From positions 558,001 to 622,000 of the forward strand of contig CP081161.1 of the NCBI GenBank assembly GCA_025141675.1: 64,000 nucleotides of DNA. Direction: 5' to 3'. This stretch comes from Rhodobacteraceae bacterium S2214. GTDB lineage: Bacteria > Pseudomonadota > Alphaproteobacteria > Rhodobacterales > Rhodobacteraceae. Positions 34,830 through 43,728 of this stretch are shown here, in pieces. The position numbers and the translations under genes were made by a program. How positions within the stretch are numbered: the stretch's first letter is position 1; every line of letters begins with the position of its first letter. A model generated the notes under the pieces. It searched no databases, had not been told where the DNA came from, and saw only the letters and a program-made list of their open reading frames with translations.

Positions 34830-35498
34830 ATGTCACTTATCACCGAAGCATTGGCAGTCGTGCCAGCCATCTTTTCAGGCTCTGCCTGGGAGATGCGGGA
34901 CGCTTTTTATACAGATGGAATGTGGCTCTTCTGTTTCTTTTTGACGATTGCCGCAGGATTTCTAGGGCACTACTTTTTCCGGTTCCTGCCGTTTATGGAT
35001 CGCCACCTTGAACGCGGTATCGCAGTTGCGACTTATATCATGATCGCAGCGATCATCTGTTGGGGCGTCATCGACCGGTTCGTATTTTCCAGCCAATGGT
35101 CTGGGTCAACGACAGTGCCGCCGTTCCTGTTCATGATCATGGCATGGTTCGGGTGTTCGTATAACGTCCGCCTGCGGACCCACCTGTCCTTCAACGAATT
35201 CCGCAACAAGATGTCGCGCAACGGCCAGATGGCCGCGCTGACAATGGACACTGTGCTTTGGTTCGGCTTCTGCTGGATCGCGATCACAACGTCCTTGAAA
35301 TTCACCGCGTATTCCGCCGACAACTTCCAGTTGGTTGATGGCGTCGACAACACAATGAAGTGGTGGTTCTACATCACCGTCCCTGTAGCCTTTGGACTGA
35401 TGTCCGGCCGCGTATTTGGAAACTGGATCGAGGATTGGAAGAACTACAAATCCGGTGATCCGATCTTGAAACAAGCTGTTATTGGGGGGGACGTCTGA
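34830..35498 (+). CDS. dctQ: TRAP transporter small permease (DctQ family)
   Basis: The 222-residue product has four predicted membrane helices (about residues 30-50, 68-88, 130-150 and 180-200) and family segments such as 'FLFMIMAWFGCSYNVRLRTHLSFNEFRNKMS'. DctQ proteins stabilise the large permease DctM and help dock the binding protein. ATG 34830 follows GGGGGAGACC. It overlaps dctM by one base (TGATG). Confidence 0.88.
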   Translation: MSLITEALAVVPAIFSGSAWEMRDAFYTDGMWLFCFFLTIAAGFLGHYFFRFLPFMDRHLERGIAVATYIMIAAIICWGVIDRFVFSSQWSGSTTVPPFLFMIMAWFGCSYNVRLRTHLSFNEFRNKMSRNGQMAALTMDTVLWFGFCWIAITTSLKFTAYSADNFQLVDGVDNTMKWWFYITVPVAFGLMSGRVFGNWIEDWKNYKSGDPILKQAVIGGDV

Positions 35499-36853
35499 TG
35501 ACTGATGGTACTTTGATTACGCTCATATCTGTTGGTGTGACGATCCTTTTCATGCTCGGCGCGCCCGTGCTTCTGGTCATTTTCTATTGGGTAATCGGCT
35601 GTAGCTTTGTCATCGACCTGCCCATCGACAACACAGGCAATGAACTGCTGAACGTATTTAACAAGGGCTTCGCGCTACTCGCGATGCCGCTGTTCATCCT
35701 GACGGGGGACTTGATTAACCAATCAGGGATCGCCCGACGATTATCGGATTTCGCGTATTCCTGCCTTGGCTGGTTGCGCGGAGGTCTAGCGATGGCGTCA
35801 TTGGCGGCATGTGGTCTGTTCGCAGCGATCTCTGGGTCGAACTCAGCGACGACAGCGACCATCGGGTCCATGTTGCACCCTGAAATGGTCAAAGGCGGCT
35901 ACGACGAACGGTTCTCGGCGGCGACTGCTGCTGCGGGTGGTACGGTCGGGATCATCATTCCGCCGTCAATCATCTTCATCGTTTACGGCTTCTTGCTGAA
36001 CCTGCCGATCTCTGACCTGTTCGTCGCCGGGATCATTCCGGGTGCGTTGATGGTCTTGGCCATGATGACCGCGTGTTTCATCATCTGTACGCTGAACGGT
36101 TGGGGCTACCTGATCCGTTTGTCCGTAAGCCGCATCTTCAAAACGGCCATCGGGGCTTGGCTTGGCTTCTTTGCCATCGGTCTGGTGCTTTGGGGCATCT
36201 ACACCGGCAAGTTCTCTCCGACTGAAGCCGCAGGCGTGACCGTTGGGTTCTGTATGCTTGTGGGCCTTCTGTGCTTCCCGTTGAACAAAATCATGGGCAG
36301 CAGCGCGGATTTGCCTGCCGAAGAAAAAAGCGTCCTGTCCATGTTCGTGGTCGAAGGGTTCACATTGCTGCAACTGCCGGCCATCGTGTCGCGGTCCGCG
36401 CAGATCACAGGTATCCTTGTGCCACTGATCGCGGTTTCTGTGGCGATGCAGCAGGTGATGTCATCACTTGGGGCGAAAGAATACATCGGTGACTTTGTGA
36501 CGGGGATGGGCGGCTACTACGCAGTTCTGTTCACATCCATGGCCATCGTTTTCGTGACCGGGATGATCCTTGAATCCCTGCCAGTGACGATCATTCTCGC
36601 ACCAATTTTGGCGCCGATCGCAGCCTCTGTGGGCGTCGATCCAATCCACTTCTCGGTGATCTTCCTTGTGGGTGCATCCATCGGGTTCATTACGCCGCCG
36701 TACGGGTTGAATTTGTACGTCGCGTCAGGTGTGACAGGCGTTCCATACTTTAGATTGTTACGTTACACGGTCCCATACCTCGTCGCGCTGATCTCAGTCT
36801 GGTTCCTTGTAGCACTGACACCGGAGTTGGCGTTGATGTTGCTCCCTGAGTAA
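35498..36853 (+). CDS. dctM: TRAP transporter large permease (DctM family)
   Basis: The 451-residue product is strongly hydrophobic with about 12 helices and DctM signatures: 'FALLAMPLFILTGDLINQSGIARRL', 'SGSNSATTATIGSMLHPEMVKGGYDERFSAATAAAGGTVGIIIPPSI' (shown in part) and 'SIGFITPPYGLNLYVASGV'. It is the sodium-coupled transport subunit. It is slightly longer than usual, with an extra loop around 265-280. It is coupled to dctQ, and the IclR gene follows after 14 bases. Confidence 0.93.
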   Translation: MTDGTLITLISVGVTILFMLGAPVLLVIFYWVIGCSFVIDLPIDNTGNELLNVFNKGFALLAMPLFILTGDLINQSGIARRLSDFAYSCLGWLRGGLAMASLAACGLFAAISGSNSATTATIGSMLHPEMVKGGYDERFSAATAAAGGTVGIIIPPSIIFIVYGFLLNLPISDLFVAGIIPGALMVLAMMTACFIICTLNGWGYLIRLSVSRIFKTAIGAWLGFFAIGLVLWGIYTGKFSPTEAAGVTVGFCMLVGLLCFPLNKIMGSSADLPAEEKSVLSMFVVEGFTLLQLPAIVSRSAQITGILVPLIAVSVAMQQVMSSLGAKEYIGDFVTGMGGYYAVLFTSMAIVFVTGMILESLPVTIILAPILAPIAASVGVDPIHFSVIFLVGASIGFITPPYGLNLYVASGVTGVPYFRLLRYTVPYLVALISVWFLVALTPELALMLLPE

Positions 36854-36867
36854 GTGGAAATAAGAAA

Positions 36868-37647
36868 ATGGCACGCGACGATCTAAACGAGAAACAGAAC
36901 ATCCCAACCAACATGCGGTTGCTCTTGTTGCTCGAAGAGGTCGCAGCGACCGGTGTGCCTGTCACACCCACCGAAGTGAACAGTCGGCTTGGCCTGCCCA
37001 AGCCGACGATCCACCGCCTATTTGCCACCCTCGAAGAGGCAGGTTTCCTGCAACGTGATATCGACGGACGATCCTATAGTCCGGGCCGCAGGCTGCGGCA
37101 GATGTCGGTCGATATTCTATCAAGCTTACGGATCAGAACCGCACGCCTTGCTGTTCTGAATGCACTTGCGTCAGAGGTCGGCGAAACCTGTAACGTCGCC
37201 ACACCTGACCGCGACGCCATGATTTATCTGGATCGCGTCGAAACCAAATGGCCCCTGCGTATTCAGTTGCCTGTCGGGACGTCGGTTCCGCTACATTGCA
37301 CAGCATCGGGCAAGATGTACCTGTCGTCGCTACAACCCAGCCATCTGGAACAATATCTCGGGGCGGCGCATCTGGAAGAAATGACGCCTCAGACGATCAC
37401 CGATCCAGTCAAGCTGGCAGAACGGCTGTCGCAAATCAAAGAGCAGGGTTATTCGACCGACAACGCGGAATTCATGGAAGACATGGTCGCGTGCGCCGTC
37501 CCGATCTTGGATGGGCGCGGGCGTTTAGTGTCAACACTGTCGATCCACGCACCCACGCAACGCATGAGCCTTGACGACGTCAAAGCACATGTTCCGTTGA
37601 TGCATGAAACAGCAGCGAAGCTAACGCACCTGGTTCTGGACGACTAA
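36868..37647 (+). CDS. IclR family transcriptional regulator
   Basis: The 259-residue product has an N-terminal winged helix-turn-helix ('LLLLEEVAATGVPVTPTEVNSRLGLPKPTIHRLFATLEEAGFL', partial) and an IclR effector domain ('LNALASEVGETCNVATPDRDAMIYLDRVETKWPL', 'VPLHCTASGKMYLS', 'VACAVPILDGRGRLVSTLSIHAP'). IclR proteins bind small carboxylates or aromatic acids. It is the last gene of the TRAP operon and is the likely regulator of the transporter and divergent GMC gene. Confidence 0.92.
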   Translation: MARDDLNEKQNIPTNMRLLLLLEEVAATGVPVTPTEVNSRLGLPKPTIHRLFATLEEAGFLQRDIDGRSYSPGRRLRQMSVDILSSLRIRTARLAVLNALASEVGETCNVATPDRDAMIYLDRVETKWPLRIQLPVGTSVPLHCTASGKMYLSSLQPSHLEQYLGAAHLEEMTPQTITDPVKLAERLSQIKEQGYSTDNAEFMEDMVACAVPILDGRGRLVSTLSIHAPTQRMSLDDVKAHVPLMHETAAKLTHLVLDD

Positions 37648-37659
37648 AGCTTTGGGCGA

Positions 37660-39078
37660 TTAAAGACCGGCCAACTGAATGACGGCTTCAGCATTGCTCA
37701 ACGCGGCAAAACATGCGGCCAATACAACCATGACAGCAGCGACCAGCTTCAGGTTCAGACCGCGAGACCGCTTTGTCTGCTCAGGGCCTTCCTCATGATA
37801 TTCCGGCATCGGTTGCGGAACAATCGTTGGATCCAGCGACATTGGTTTGAACGGCGGGATCGTCTTTTGACGACCAAAGCGGCCAGCAAATTTCGGCCTT
37901 TCGTCCAGTTCAATTGCACCATCATCAACGCCGTTGCGGGTTTCTTCGTTGAATTCTTTCACCCAATCAGCAACGTCGGTTGACGTGTTTTCCTGCAGCA
38001 ATTCCAACGGGGTTTTCTTTAGTGGGGTCGGTGGAATTGTCAGCAATTCCTTGTTTGTCTCGGACACCAGACTGGTCAGCGTCATGCCAAGACTTTCGTT
38101 CACAACGGGGCGGACATAATCGTCGACATGCGTGTTGTGCGGGTCAACCATTTCAAACCACGAACGGGCGGACTGGAGACGGTCTTTGGGTGCGATCTGC
38201 ATCGCTTTGTCGATCGCGGCCAAGAACAATTCGTCATATTCAGGGAACGATCCGACCAGCGGACGGCAAGGATCAGGGTTCTTTACCGCAATTTCGGCAA
38301 CGCGGGTCTGACTGTTCACGGGGGCTTCACCCGAAATCAGATGATAGAACGTGGCGGCCAACGCATAAAGGTCGCTGCTTTCGTTCTGATTGCTGCCAGC
38401 GAAATAGAATTCCTGCGGAGAATATCCGTCTTTCACAACCATCAGCGTCGAAACGGTGCGGGTCTTCTTGCTTGCCTCTTCACGAGCAGCACCAAAGTCG
38501 ATCAGGAACGGATTGCCCCACTTATCCAGCAGGATATTGTCAGGCGAAATGTCACGGTGCAGCAAATCGTGTGCATGCACCAGTTCAATGGCGTCTAGGA
38601 CCTTGAACAACATATCGCGGATCTGAGTAGGTGTCAGATCGCGATTGTCATCTTCAATGATCTCTTTCAGGTCACGCCCTTCGATCAGATCAAGCGCCAT
38701 ATAGGCGGTGTGATTGTCTTCGAACACGCGGTGCACGCCAACGATATTGGGGTGGCGCATTTTCGCGATACTGCGGGCTTCGCGCATGAACATGTGCACG
38801 ATGGATTTGTACTGGTCTTGATGTGTGGACGACCGAACGATGACGCTACAATTGTCGCGGCGGTTACAGAATGCCTCTGGGAAGCATTCTTTGATCACAA
38901 CGGTCCGGTTCAGGCTGTTGTCGCGGGCGAGATACGTAATCCCGAAACCACCACGGCTAATCTGCCCTGTAATAGTAAATTCGCCGTCCATCAGCAATGT
39001 GCCGTCAGGAAGACCTACGTCGTCAGAAGAGACATCATCGATCAACTTTGGTATCGCGGTCATACGGTCACCGGTCAT
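37660..39078 (-). CDS. membrane-anchored Ser/Thr protein kinase
   Basis: The 472-residue product has a complete Hanks-type kinase domain: glycine loop 'ISRGGFGITYLARD' (40-53), ATP lysine K63 in 'VVIKECFPEAF', E100 in 'FMREARSIAKM', catalytic loop 'HRDISPDN' (174-181), DFG at 194-196, and an activation segment ending 'DGYSPQEFY'. A juxtamembrane linker of about 120 residues leads to one membrane helix near 445-462, with almost nothing outside. Two activation-loop positions (KKTRTVSTLM) could be autophosphorylated. No phosphatase or FHA gene is adjacent, so partners are unknown. ATG 39063 is an alternative start. Confidence 0.9.
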   Translation of the reverse strand: MTGDRMTAIPKLIDDVSSDDVGLPDGTLLMDGEFTITGQISRGGFGITYLARDNSLNRTVVIKECFPEAFCNRRDNCSVIVRSSTHQDQYKSIVHMFMREARSIAKMRHPNIVGVHRVFEDNHTAYMALDLIEGRDLKEIIEDDNRDLTPTQIRDMLFKVLDAIELVHAHDLLHRDISPDNILLDKWGNPFLIDFGAAREEASKKTRTVSTLMVVKDGYSPQEFYFAGSNQNESSDLYALAATFYHLISGEAPVNSQTRVAEIAVKNPDPCRPLVGSFPEYDELFLAAIDKAMQIAPKDRLQSARSWFEMVDPHNTHVDDYVRPVVNESLGMTLTSLVSETNKELLTIPPTPLKKTPLELLQENTSTDVADWVKEFNEETRNGVDDGAIELDERPKFAGRFGRQKTIPPFKPMSLDPTIVPQPMPEYHEEGPEQTKRSRGLNLKLVAAVMVVLAACFAALSNAEAVIQLAGL

Positions 39079-39172
39079 CGCGCGTGAAATAGCGCGTCCT
39101 TCACATTAAAAAACTGTTGGCACATCTGACGACGCGAATGTGTTGGATTTGAGACGAATTTGAGGAATCCTG

Positions 39173-39895
39173 CTACACAGCAGCTGCGCGCGCGACCTCG
39201 GCACTAGTCAAACCGTATTTCGGGGCGAAGCGTTGGCGGGCCGAAACAAGACGCGGATCATCAGGCCGCAAACCCAAAGTGCGAATAAATTCAATGCGTT
39301 GTTGTGATCGCAGCGTGTCGCGATCAATGGCCGTGCCCATCGCCCGATCAATCACCTCACCTCCGGGCGACACGTGAAACCATTTCGAAAAATCGCGGAA
39401 ATGGTGCTGGTTGTGCAGCGTTGTGACATACCGTTCGACCCGCGTTTTGGGGATATTCAGGTGGGATGTCATGTGGAACCATTCGTATCCCAAGAACGTC
39501 AAAACCCCTCCCACGACAACAATTGCAACCGCAATTTCAAAGGCAAACGGCAGTCCGATTATCGCGGCAACACCCCAAACCAGACCAAAGTTGAACGCCA
39601 AAACGGGTAGGGCGACCCAGACCGGCACAAAGAACAATCCGTGGTTCGTCGGGAAATCGTGATGGCCGTAATGCGCCTGATACAACAGGTCAAAGGCCCA
39701 CTGTCGTTTCGGCGGGGACAGGTGAAACACATAGCGATGCAGGTTGTATTCGTTCAGCATTTGGGCACCGATCCCAAGCGGGACAAGCAGCCAAACCCAC
39801 CACGGGGCACCGGCGAGCACGACAATGCCAACGGCGGCGGCAAGTGCCATCAGAACGACGCTCAAATGCGAAAACATGATCTTTAGTCGCGCCAT
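39173..39895 (-). CDS. fatty acid hydroxylase superfamily membrane protein
   Basis: The 240-residue product has several membrane helices and the histidine clusters of di-iron membrane hydroxylases: H53-x4-H58 (HRYVFH), H75-x2-HH (HYGHH), H141 and H145 (EWFHMTSH), and H161-x2-HH (HNQHH). The family includes sterol desaturases, carotenoid hydroxylases and fatty acid hydroxylases acting on membrane lipids. The substrate is not evident; a lipid or ornithine-lipid role is possible. It is a single gene, with about 94 bases separating it from the kinase. Confidence 0.87.
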   Translation of the reverse strand: MARLKIMFSHLSVVLMALAAAVGIVVLAGAPWWVWLLVPLGIGAQMLNEYNLHRYVFHLSPPKRQWAFDLLYQAHYGHHDFPTNHGLFFVPVWVALPVLAFNFGLVWGVAAIIGLPFAFEIAVAIVVVGGVLTFLGYEWFHMTSHLNIPKTRVERYVTTLHNQHHFRDFSKWFHVSPGGEVIDRAMGTAIDRDTLRSQQRIEFIRTLGLRPDDPRLVSARQRFAPKYGLTSAEVARAAAV

Positions 39896-39964
39896 ACTAG
39901 CCTCCCGCGTGGGGGAAGTATTGGCGCGACCACCAGACCTGTCAAACGCGACGCTACGACAGCG

Positions 39965-40951
39965 TTAGATCGCGACGGGCTGGCCTGTCTCGCAGCTTTG
40001 CGTCGCGGCATCGGCAAGCATCTGTGCCTGCAGCCCATCGTGGATCGTCGGGGTGACGGGGGCACCTTCGTTCAGGCACGCTACGAAATGCTCCATTTCG
40101 CGACGGTACGCGCTCTCGTACCGCTCAAGGAAGAAATTCAGCGTGGGCGCACGACGATAACCAGCCTCTGTCGCGACCTCGACTGTATTCTCAAGATGGT
40201 TCTCGGCGCGCAGCATCCCCTTGGCACCATGCACTTCGATCCGCTGGTCATAACCATAGGTGGCACGACGCGAATTGCTGATCTGACAAATCTTGCCGGA
40301 CACCGTTTTCAGCATCACACCAGCAGTATCCACATCACCGGCTTTCCCGATCTCGGGATCAACCAAGGCAGACCCGTAAGCGACAACCTCAATCGGGTCT
40401 TCGCCCAACAGGAAACGCGCCATATCCAGATCGTGGATCATCATGTCGCGGAAGATACCACCGGATGATTTTACATAAGACAGTGGGGGCGGAGACGGGT
40501 CGCGGGAGAGGATCGTCACCATCTCAACGTCCCCCACTTCACCAGCAGCGATCCGCGCCTGCACATTGGCAAAGCTCGGATCAAAGCGGCGATTGAAAGC
40601 GGTCATAAACTGAACGCCGGTTTCCTCGACGATCTTGATCAGGTCGCGAATGCGATCCGCAGACATATCAACGGGCTTTTCGCAGAAGATATCTTTGCCC
40701 GCTTTTGCGGCGGCGGCGATCAGGTCAAAATGCGTGTCGGTTGGCGTGCCAATCACGACAGCATCCACGTCTTCGGACCGCATAATCGTGTCGTTATCCC
40801 GCACCTCGGCGCCAAGCGTATCAGCAAGCGCTTTGGCCGTTTCGGGAAAGAAATCTGAAACGGCCGTGACCGTTGCATTGTCCATGCCACGGATCGTACG
40901 GGCATGCACTTGGCCAATGCGGCCAGCGCCTAACAAAGCGAGTTTGATCAT
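39965..40951 (-). CDS. iolG: inositol 2-dehydrogenase
   Basis: The 328-residue product is a Gfo/Idh/MocA enzyme: NAD-binding 'IKLALLGAGRIGQVHARTI', the catalytic 'DIFCEKPVDM' lysine motif, 'MTAFNRRFDPSFANVQARI', 'IHDLDMARFLLGEDP' with the active-site Asp/His pair. The last gene of the iol operon and the sequence type fit IolG, which oxidises myo-inositol to 2-keto-myo-inositol (scyllo-inosose) with NAD. It starts four bases after the aldolase stop. Confidence 0.9.
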   Translation of the reverse strand: MIKLALLGAGRIGQVHARTIRGMDNATVTAVSDFFPETAKALADTLGAEVRDNDTIMRSEDVDAVVIGTPTDTHFDLIAAAAKAGKDIFCEKPVDMSADRIRDLIKIVEETGVQFMTAFNRRFDPSFANVQARIAAGEVGDVEMVTILSRDPSPPPLSYVKSSGGIFRDMMIHDLDMARFLLGEDPIEVVAYGSALVDPEIGKAGDVDTAGVMLKTVSGKICQISNSRRATYGYDQRIEVHGAKGMLRAENHLENTVEVATEAGYRRAPTLNFFLERYESAYRREMEHFVACLNEGAPVTPTIHDGLQAQMLADAATQSCETGQPVAI

Positions 40952-40955
40952 CGTT

Positions 40956-41798
40956 TTAGCCTTTCATCATGGGGGCCGCAAAAGCGCGCAGAACAGTTTC
41001 TGCAGCGGCTTGAACGGGGGCATGGGTGTCTTTCAGGATCGTATTGCGATCAAAACGGTCAGGGTCTGCATTTACGGCGTCGCGCAAGGCGGAGCCAAAT
41101 GCCATGCGTAATTCGGTCCCAATGTTAAATTTGCACACGTTTGACGTCTTAGCCAGCAACGTGCGTTGATCCATCGGAACACCGGACCCACCGTGAATAA
41201 CCAGCGGCACGGTTGTCACAGCCTCAATCGCTTTGATCCGGTCCATGTCCAATCCGCCGGATTTATCTTGCTGCAAATGGACGTTGCCGACGGACACAGC
41301 CATCGCATCAACGCCGGTCTCGGTTGCGAAAATCGCAGCCTCTTCCGGATCAGTGCCTGCTGACGCCTCACCGTTGTCGTAGCCCACAAAACCAATCTCG
41401 CCTTCGCAGGAAATACCAGCGGCATGGGCCATATCTGCGATCTTTTTCGTCTCGGCGATATTGTCGCGCAACGCCTTTCGCGATCCATCAAACATCAAAG
41501 AGGTGAAACCGCTGTCCAGCGCCTCAGAACAATCATCATAGGTGTAGCCATGGTCGAGATGAGCGACGACAGGCACCGACGCATGCTCTGCCAAATGGCG
41601 GAACATCTTCCCCAAAATCGGCAGCGGCGTATGTTCGCGACAACCGGGACCGGCCTGTAAGATCACAGGACAGCCCACGGCTTCGGCAGCGGCGACATAG
41701 GCGTGCATATCTTCCCAGCCAAGGGTCACAAGGCCCCCAACGGCATAACCGTTTTTTAGGGCTGGTTGCAGGACGTCTTTCAGTGTGACGAGAGGCAT
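40956..41798 (-). CDS. class II aldolase, probable IolJ-type
   Basis: The 280-residue product is a class II fructose-bisphosphate-aldolase-family enzyme with zinc ligands in 'VVAHLDHGYTYDDC', 'CEGEIGFVG' and 'LVIHGGSGVPMDQ', and the phosphate site 'CKFNIGTELRMAF'. In an iol operon the expected reaction is cleavage of 2-deoxy-5-keto-gluconate 6-phosphate to dihydroxyacetone phosphate and malonate semialdehyde (IolJ). A housekeeping role is less likely because it sits between iolB and iolG. Repeat copy 3 lies directly upstream. Confidence 0.85.
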   Translation of the reverse strand: MPLVTLKDVLQPALKNGYAVGGLVTLGWEDMHAYVAAAEAVGCPVILQAGPGCREHTPLPILGKMFRHLAEHASVPVVAHLDHGYTYDDCSEALDSGFTSLMFDGSRKALRDNIAETKKIADMAHAAGISCEGEIGFVGYDNGEASAGTDPEEAAIFATETGVDAMAVSVGNVHLQQDKSGGLDMDRIKAIEAVTTVPLVIHGGSGVPMDQRTLLAKTSNVCKFNIGTELRMAFGSALRDAVNADPDRFDRNTILKDTHAPVQAAAETVLRAFAAPMMKG

Positions 41799-41835
41799 GC
41801 GTATTCCTTTAGCATAGCGCTTGTGGAGAGTGCGG

Positions 41836-41869
41836 ACCCTCCGGGGGGGATATTTTTGACCAAAAGAAG
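41836..41869 (+). repeat. intergenic palindromic repeat, copy 3 (truncated, forward)
   Basis: ACCCTCCGGGGGGG followed by GATATTTTTGACCAAAAGAAG matches the right half of the repeat. The GGGGGCCAGCCCCC arm is lost. It sits between iolB and the aldolase gene, antisense to their transcription. Confidence 0.75.
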
Positions 41870-41883
41870 CGGGGCGCGGTGCC

Positions 41884-42726
41884 CTACTTGAACTTCGCGA
41901 TCATGTCTTTGATGCCTGGAATCGTTTCCAACTGATCCGCGTGGGATGGCTGGAAAAACTGCACGAGACTGCGTTGCGACAGACCACCAAGGATCGTGAA
42001 ATAATACATCTCGTAACCCGGAAGAACGGCACAAGGATGATAACCGCTGTCGAGACAGATCGTTGATCCATCAACGAGGTGATACGCATCACCGGCTTTG
42101 CCGTCTTCGCGTTGCAGCATCTGCACGCCGGACCCGTGGTTCGGTTTGAAACGGAAATTGTAGGTCTCGTCATGGCGCGTCTCAAGCGGCAGGCGATCCG
42201 TGTCATGTTTATGCGACGGGAAACCGGACCAGCCGCCAGCGCCCACGGTGAACAATTCGGACACCAACAAACGGCCGACTTTATCGTGGTATTTCGTGCC
42301 CAAGATATGTTTGATCTTGCGGTGCGTTTTGGTGTCATCGGACCCGTATTGCACCTTGTCCAACTCGTCAGAGCGGACAGCGAAGGCGTCCAGCACCTTG
42401 TCGTAACGCGCACCCGCGACGAACACTTCGGCCTCGTCGGACATGCAGACCATCGTAGCCTTAGCCGCTGTCGGGACATAAACACCTTCAGGTTCACCGT
42501 CCCAAACGTCAACGACACGGTGGCCCAATCCGGCGACCTTGAACCCTTCGATATCGACGTCGATTGTACCCGTCGCAGGCACGATGCAGGTCTCGTAACC
42601 GGGCACGCTGTATTCAAAGGCCTGACCCTTTTTCAGCTTTACGATGTTGAAATAGTTCAGCGGCACAGTGGCGTCATCGACATCGACGATTGGATTATTC
42701 TGGTTATCAAACGGGGCAATATGCAT
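41884..42726 (-). CDS. iolB: 5-deoxy-glucuronate isomerase
   Basis: The 280-residue product is IolB-like, a cupin with metal-binding segments around 'GGWSGFPSHKHDTD', 'ETYNFRFKPNHGSGVQMLQRED' and 'DSGYHPCAVLPGYEMYYFTIL'. It isomerises 5-deoxy-glucuronate to 2-deoxy-5-keto-gluconate in inositol breakdown, downstream of IolD and before the IolC kinase. It lies three bases after the iolC stop in the same operon. No signal peptide is present. Confidence 0.92.
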   Translation of the reverse strand: MHIAPFDNQNNPIVDVDDATVPLNYFNIVKLKKGQAFEYSVPGYETCIVPATGTIDVDIEGFKVAGLGHRVVDVWDGEPEGVYVPTAAKATMVCMSDEAEVFVAGARYDKVLDAFAVRSDELDKVQYGSDDTKTHRKIKHILGTKYHDKVGRLLVSELFTVGAGGWSGFPSHKHDTDRLPLETRHDETYNFRFKPNHGSGVQMLQREDGKAGDAYHLVDGSTICLDSGYHPCAVLPGYEMYYFTILGGLSQRSLVQFFQPSHADQLETIPGIKDMIAKFK

Positions 42727-42729
42727 GGT

Positions 42730-43728
42730 CTATCCTTCGTCGCGCGGCACAGATGCGCCGGGGTGAGTGTTCAAAAATTCTGTAAGGTCAGCGGGGTAAG
42801 GCATCGCAGGCGCGCAACCCGGCTTGCCGACGACGATGGCCGCACAAGCAGAACCGCGCAAAACGGCGTCTTCCAGATCGTATCCATCGGCGATGGACGA
42901 CAGCATGCCCGCCATAAAACTATCACCGGCCCCTGTCGGTTTCAGCGCCGTGACGTTGTAGATGCCCGTGCGCAATTCACCGTCTTTGGTGATCGTCACG
43001 GCGCCATGTTCGCCCATTTTGTAGACCACAATGCTGGCCGTGTTGGCTGCTAATTCGCGGGCCTTATCCAGCCCTTTTTCAATCCCACCAGCCATAAACC
43101 CGAATTCTTCGTCATTGCCGACGATCACGTCCGACAAAGCACCGGCACGGGACAGCACATCGGCTGCGACTTGTGGCGATGGCCAGCTATAGGGGCGGTA
43201 ATCCACGTCAAAGATAATCGGCAAACCGGCCTTGCGCGCCAGATCGAACGCGGTGAAGGCTGCTGTGCGAGACGGTTCGGCGGCGAACACCGTGCCCGCA
43301 GTCACCAACGCGCCAAAGCGTTGGTAATCAACCGCGCGAACATCATCCTCGGTCATTTCAAAGTCAGCCGCGCCATTGCGGTAAATCACCGACTGATGCC
43401 CCGCGATCCGGCTTTCGTACAAAGCCAGCGAATTGCGTGCCTCCCCGCCGACGGTCTTCACGTAGGTATCATCGACGCCGTATTTATCGCGCAACATTGT
43501 CTGGCAGGTGCGCCCAACCGCGTCATCAGACACAGATGTGACCAACGCAGCTTTGCCGCCCAGCTTCACGATGCCCGCCGCGATATTGGCGGATGATCCA
43601 CCCATATCTTTGGTGAATGCCGTGGCCTCTTCTATGCCGATCCCAACCTCGGTCGGAAACAGATCAAGCCCCACGCGACCCACAACGACAAAGTCGTTTT
43701 TCCGAATGCCTTCAATCACATCGTTCAC
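42730..43728 (-). CDS. iolC: 5-dehydro-2-deoxygluconokinase
   Basis: The 332-residue product is a PfkB-family sugar kinase: 'FVVVGRVGLDLFPTEVGIGIEEATAFTKDMGGSSANIA' (partial) at the N-terminus and the ATP/catalytic signature 'LKPTGAGDSFMAGMLSSI' with the catalytic Asp. In the iol pathway it phosphorylates 2-deoxy-5-keto-gluconate. The start overlaps the stop of the dioxygenase gene by four bases (ATGA), so translation is coupled. Confidence 0.93.
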   Translation of the reverse strand: MNDVIEGIRKNDFVVVGRVGLDLFPTEVGIGIEEATAFTKDMGGSSANIAAGIVKLGGKAALVTSVSDDAVGRTCQTMLRDKYGVDDTYVKTVGGEARNSLALYESRIAGHQSVIYRNGAADFEMTEDDVRAVDYQRFGALVTAGTVFAAEPSRTAAFTAFDLARKAGLPIIFDVDYRPYSWPSPQVAADVLSRAGALSDVIVGNDEEFGFMAGGIEKGLDKARELAANTASIVVYKMGEHGAVTITKDGELRTGIYNVTALKPTGAGDSFMAGMLSSIADGYDLEDAVLRGSACAAIVVGKPGCAPAMPYPADLTEFLNTHPGASVPRDEG

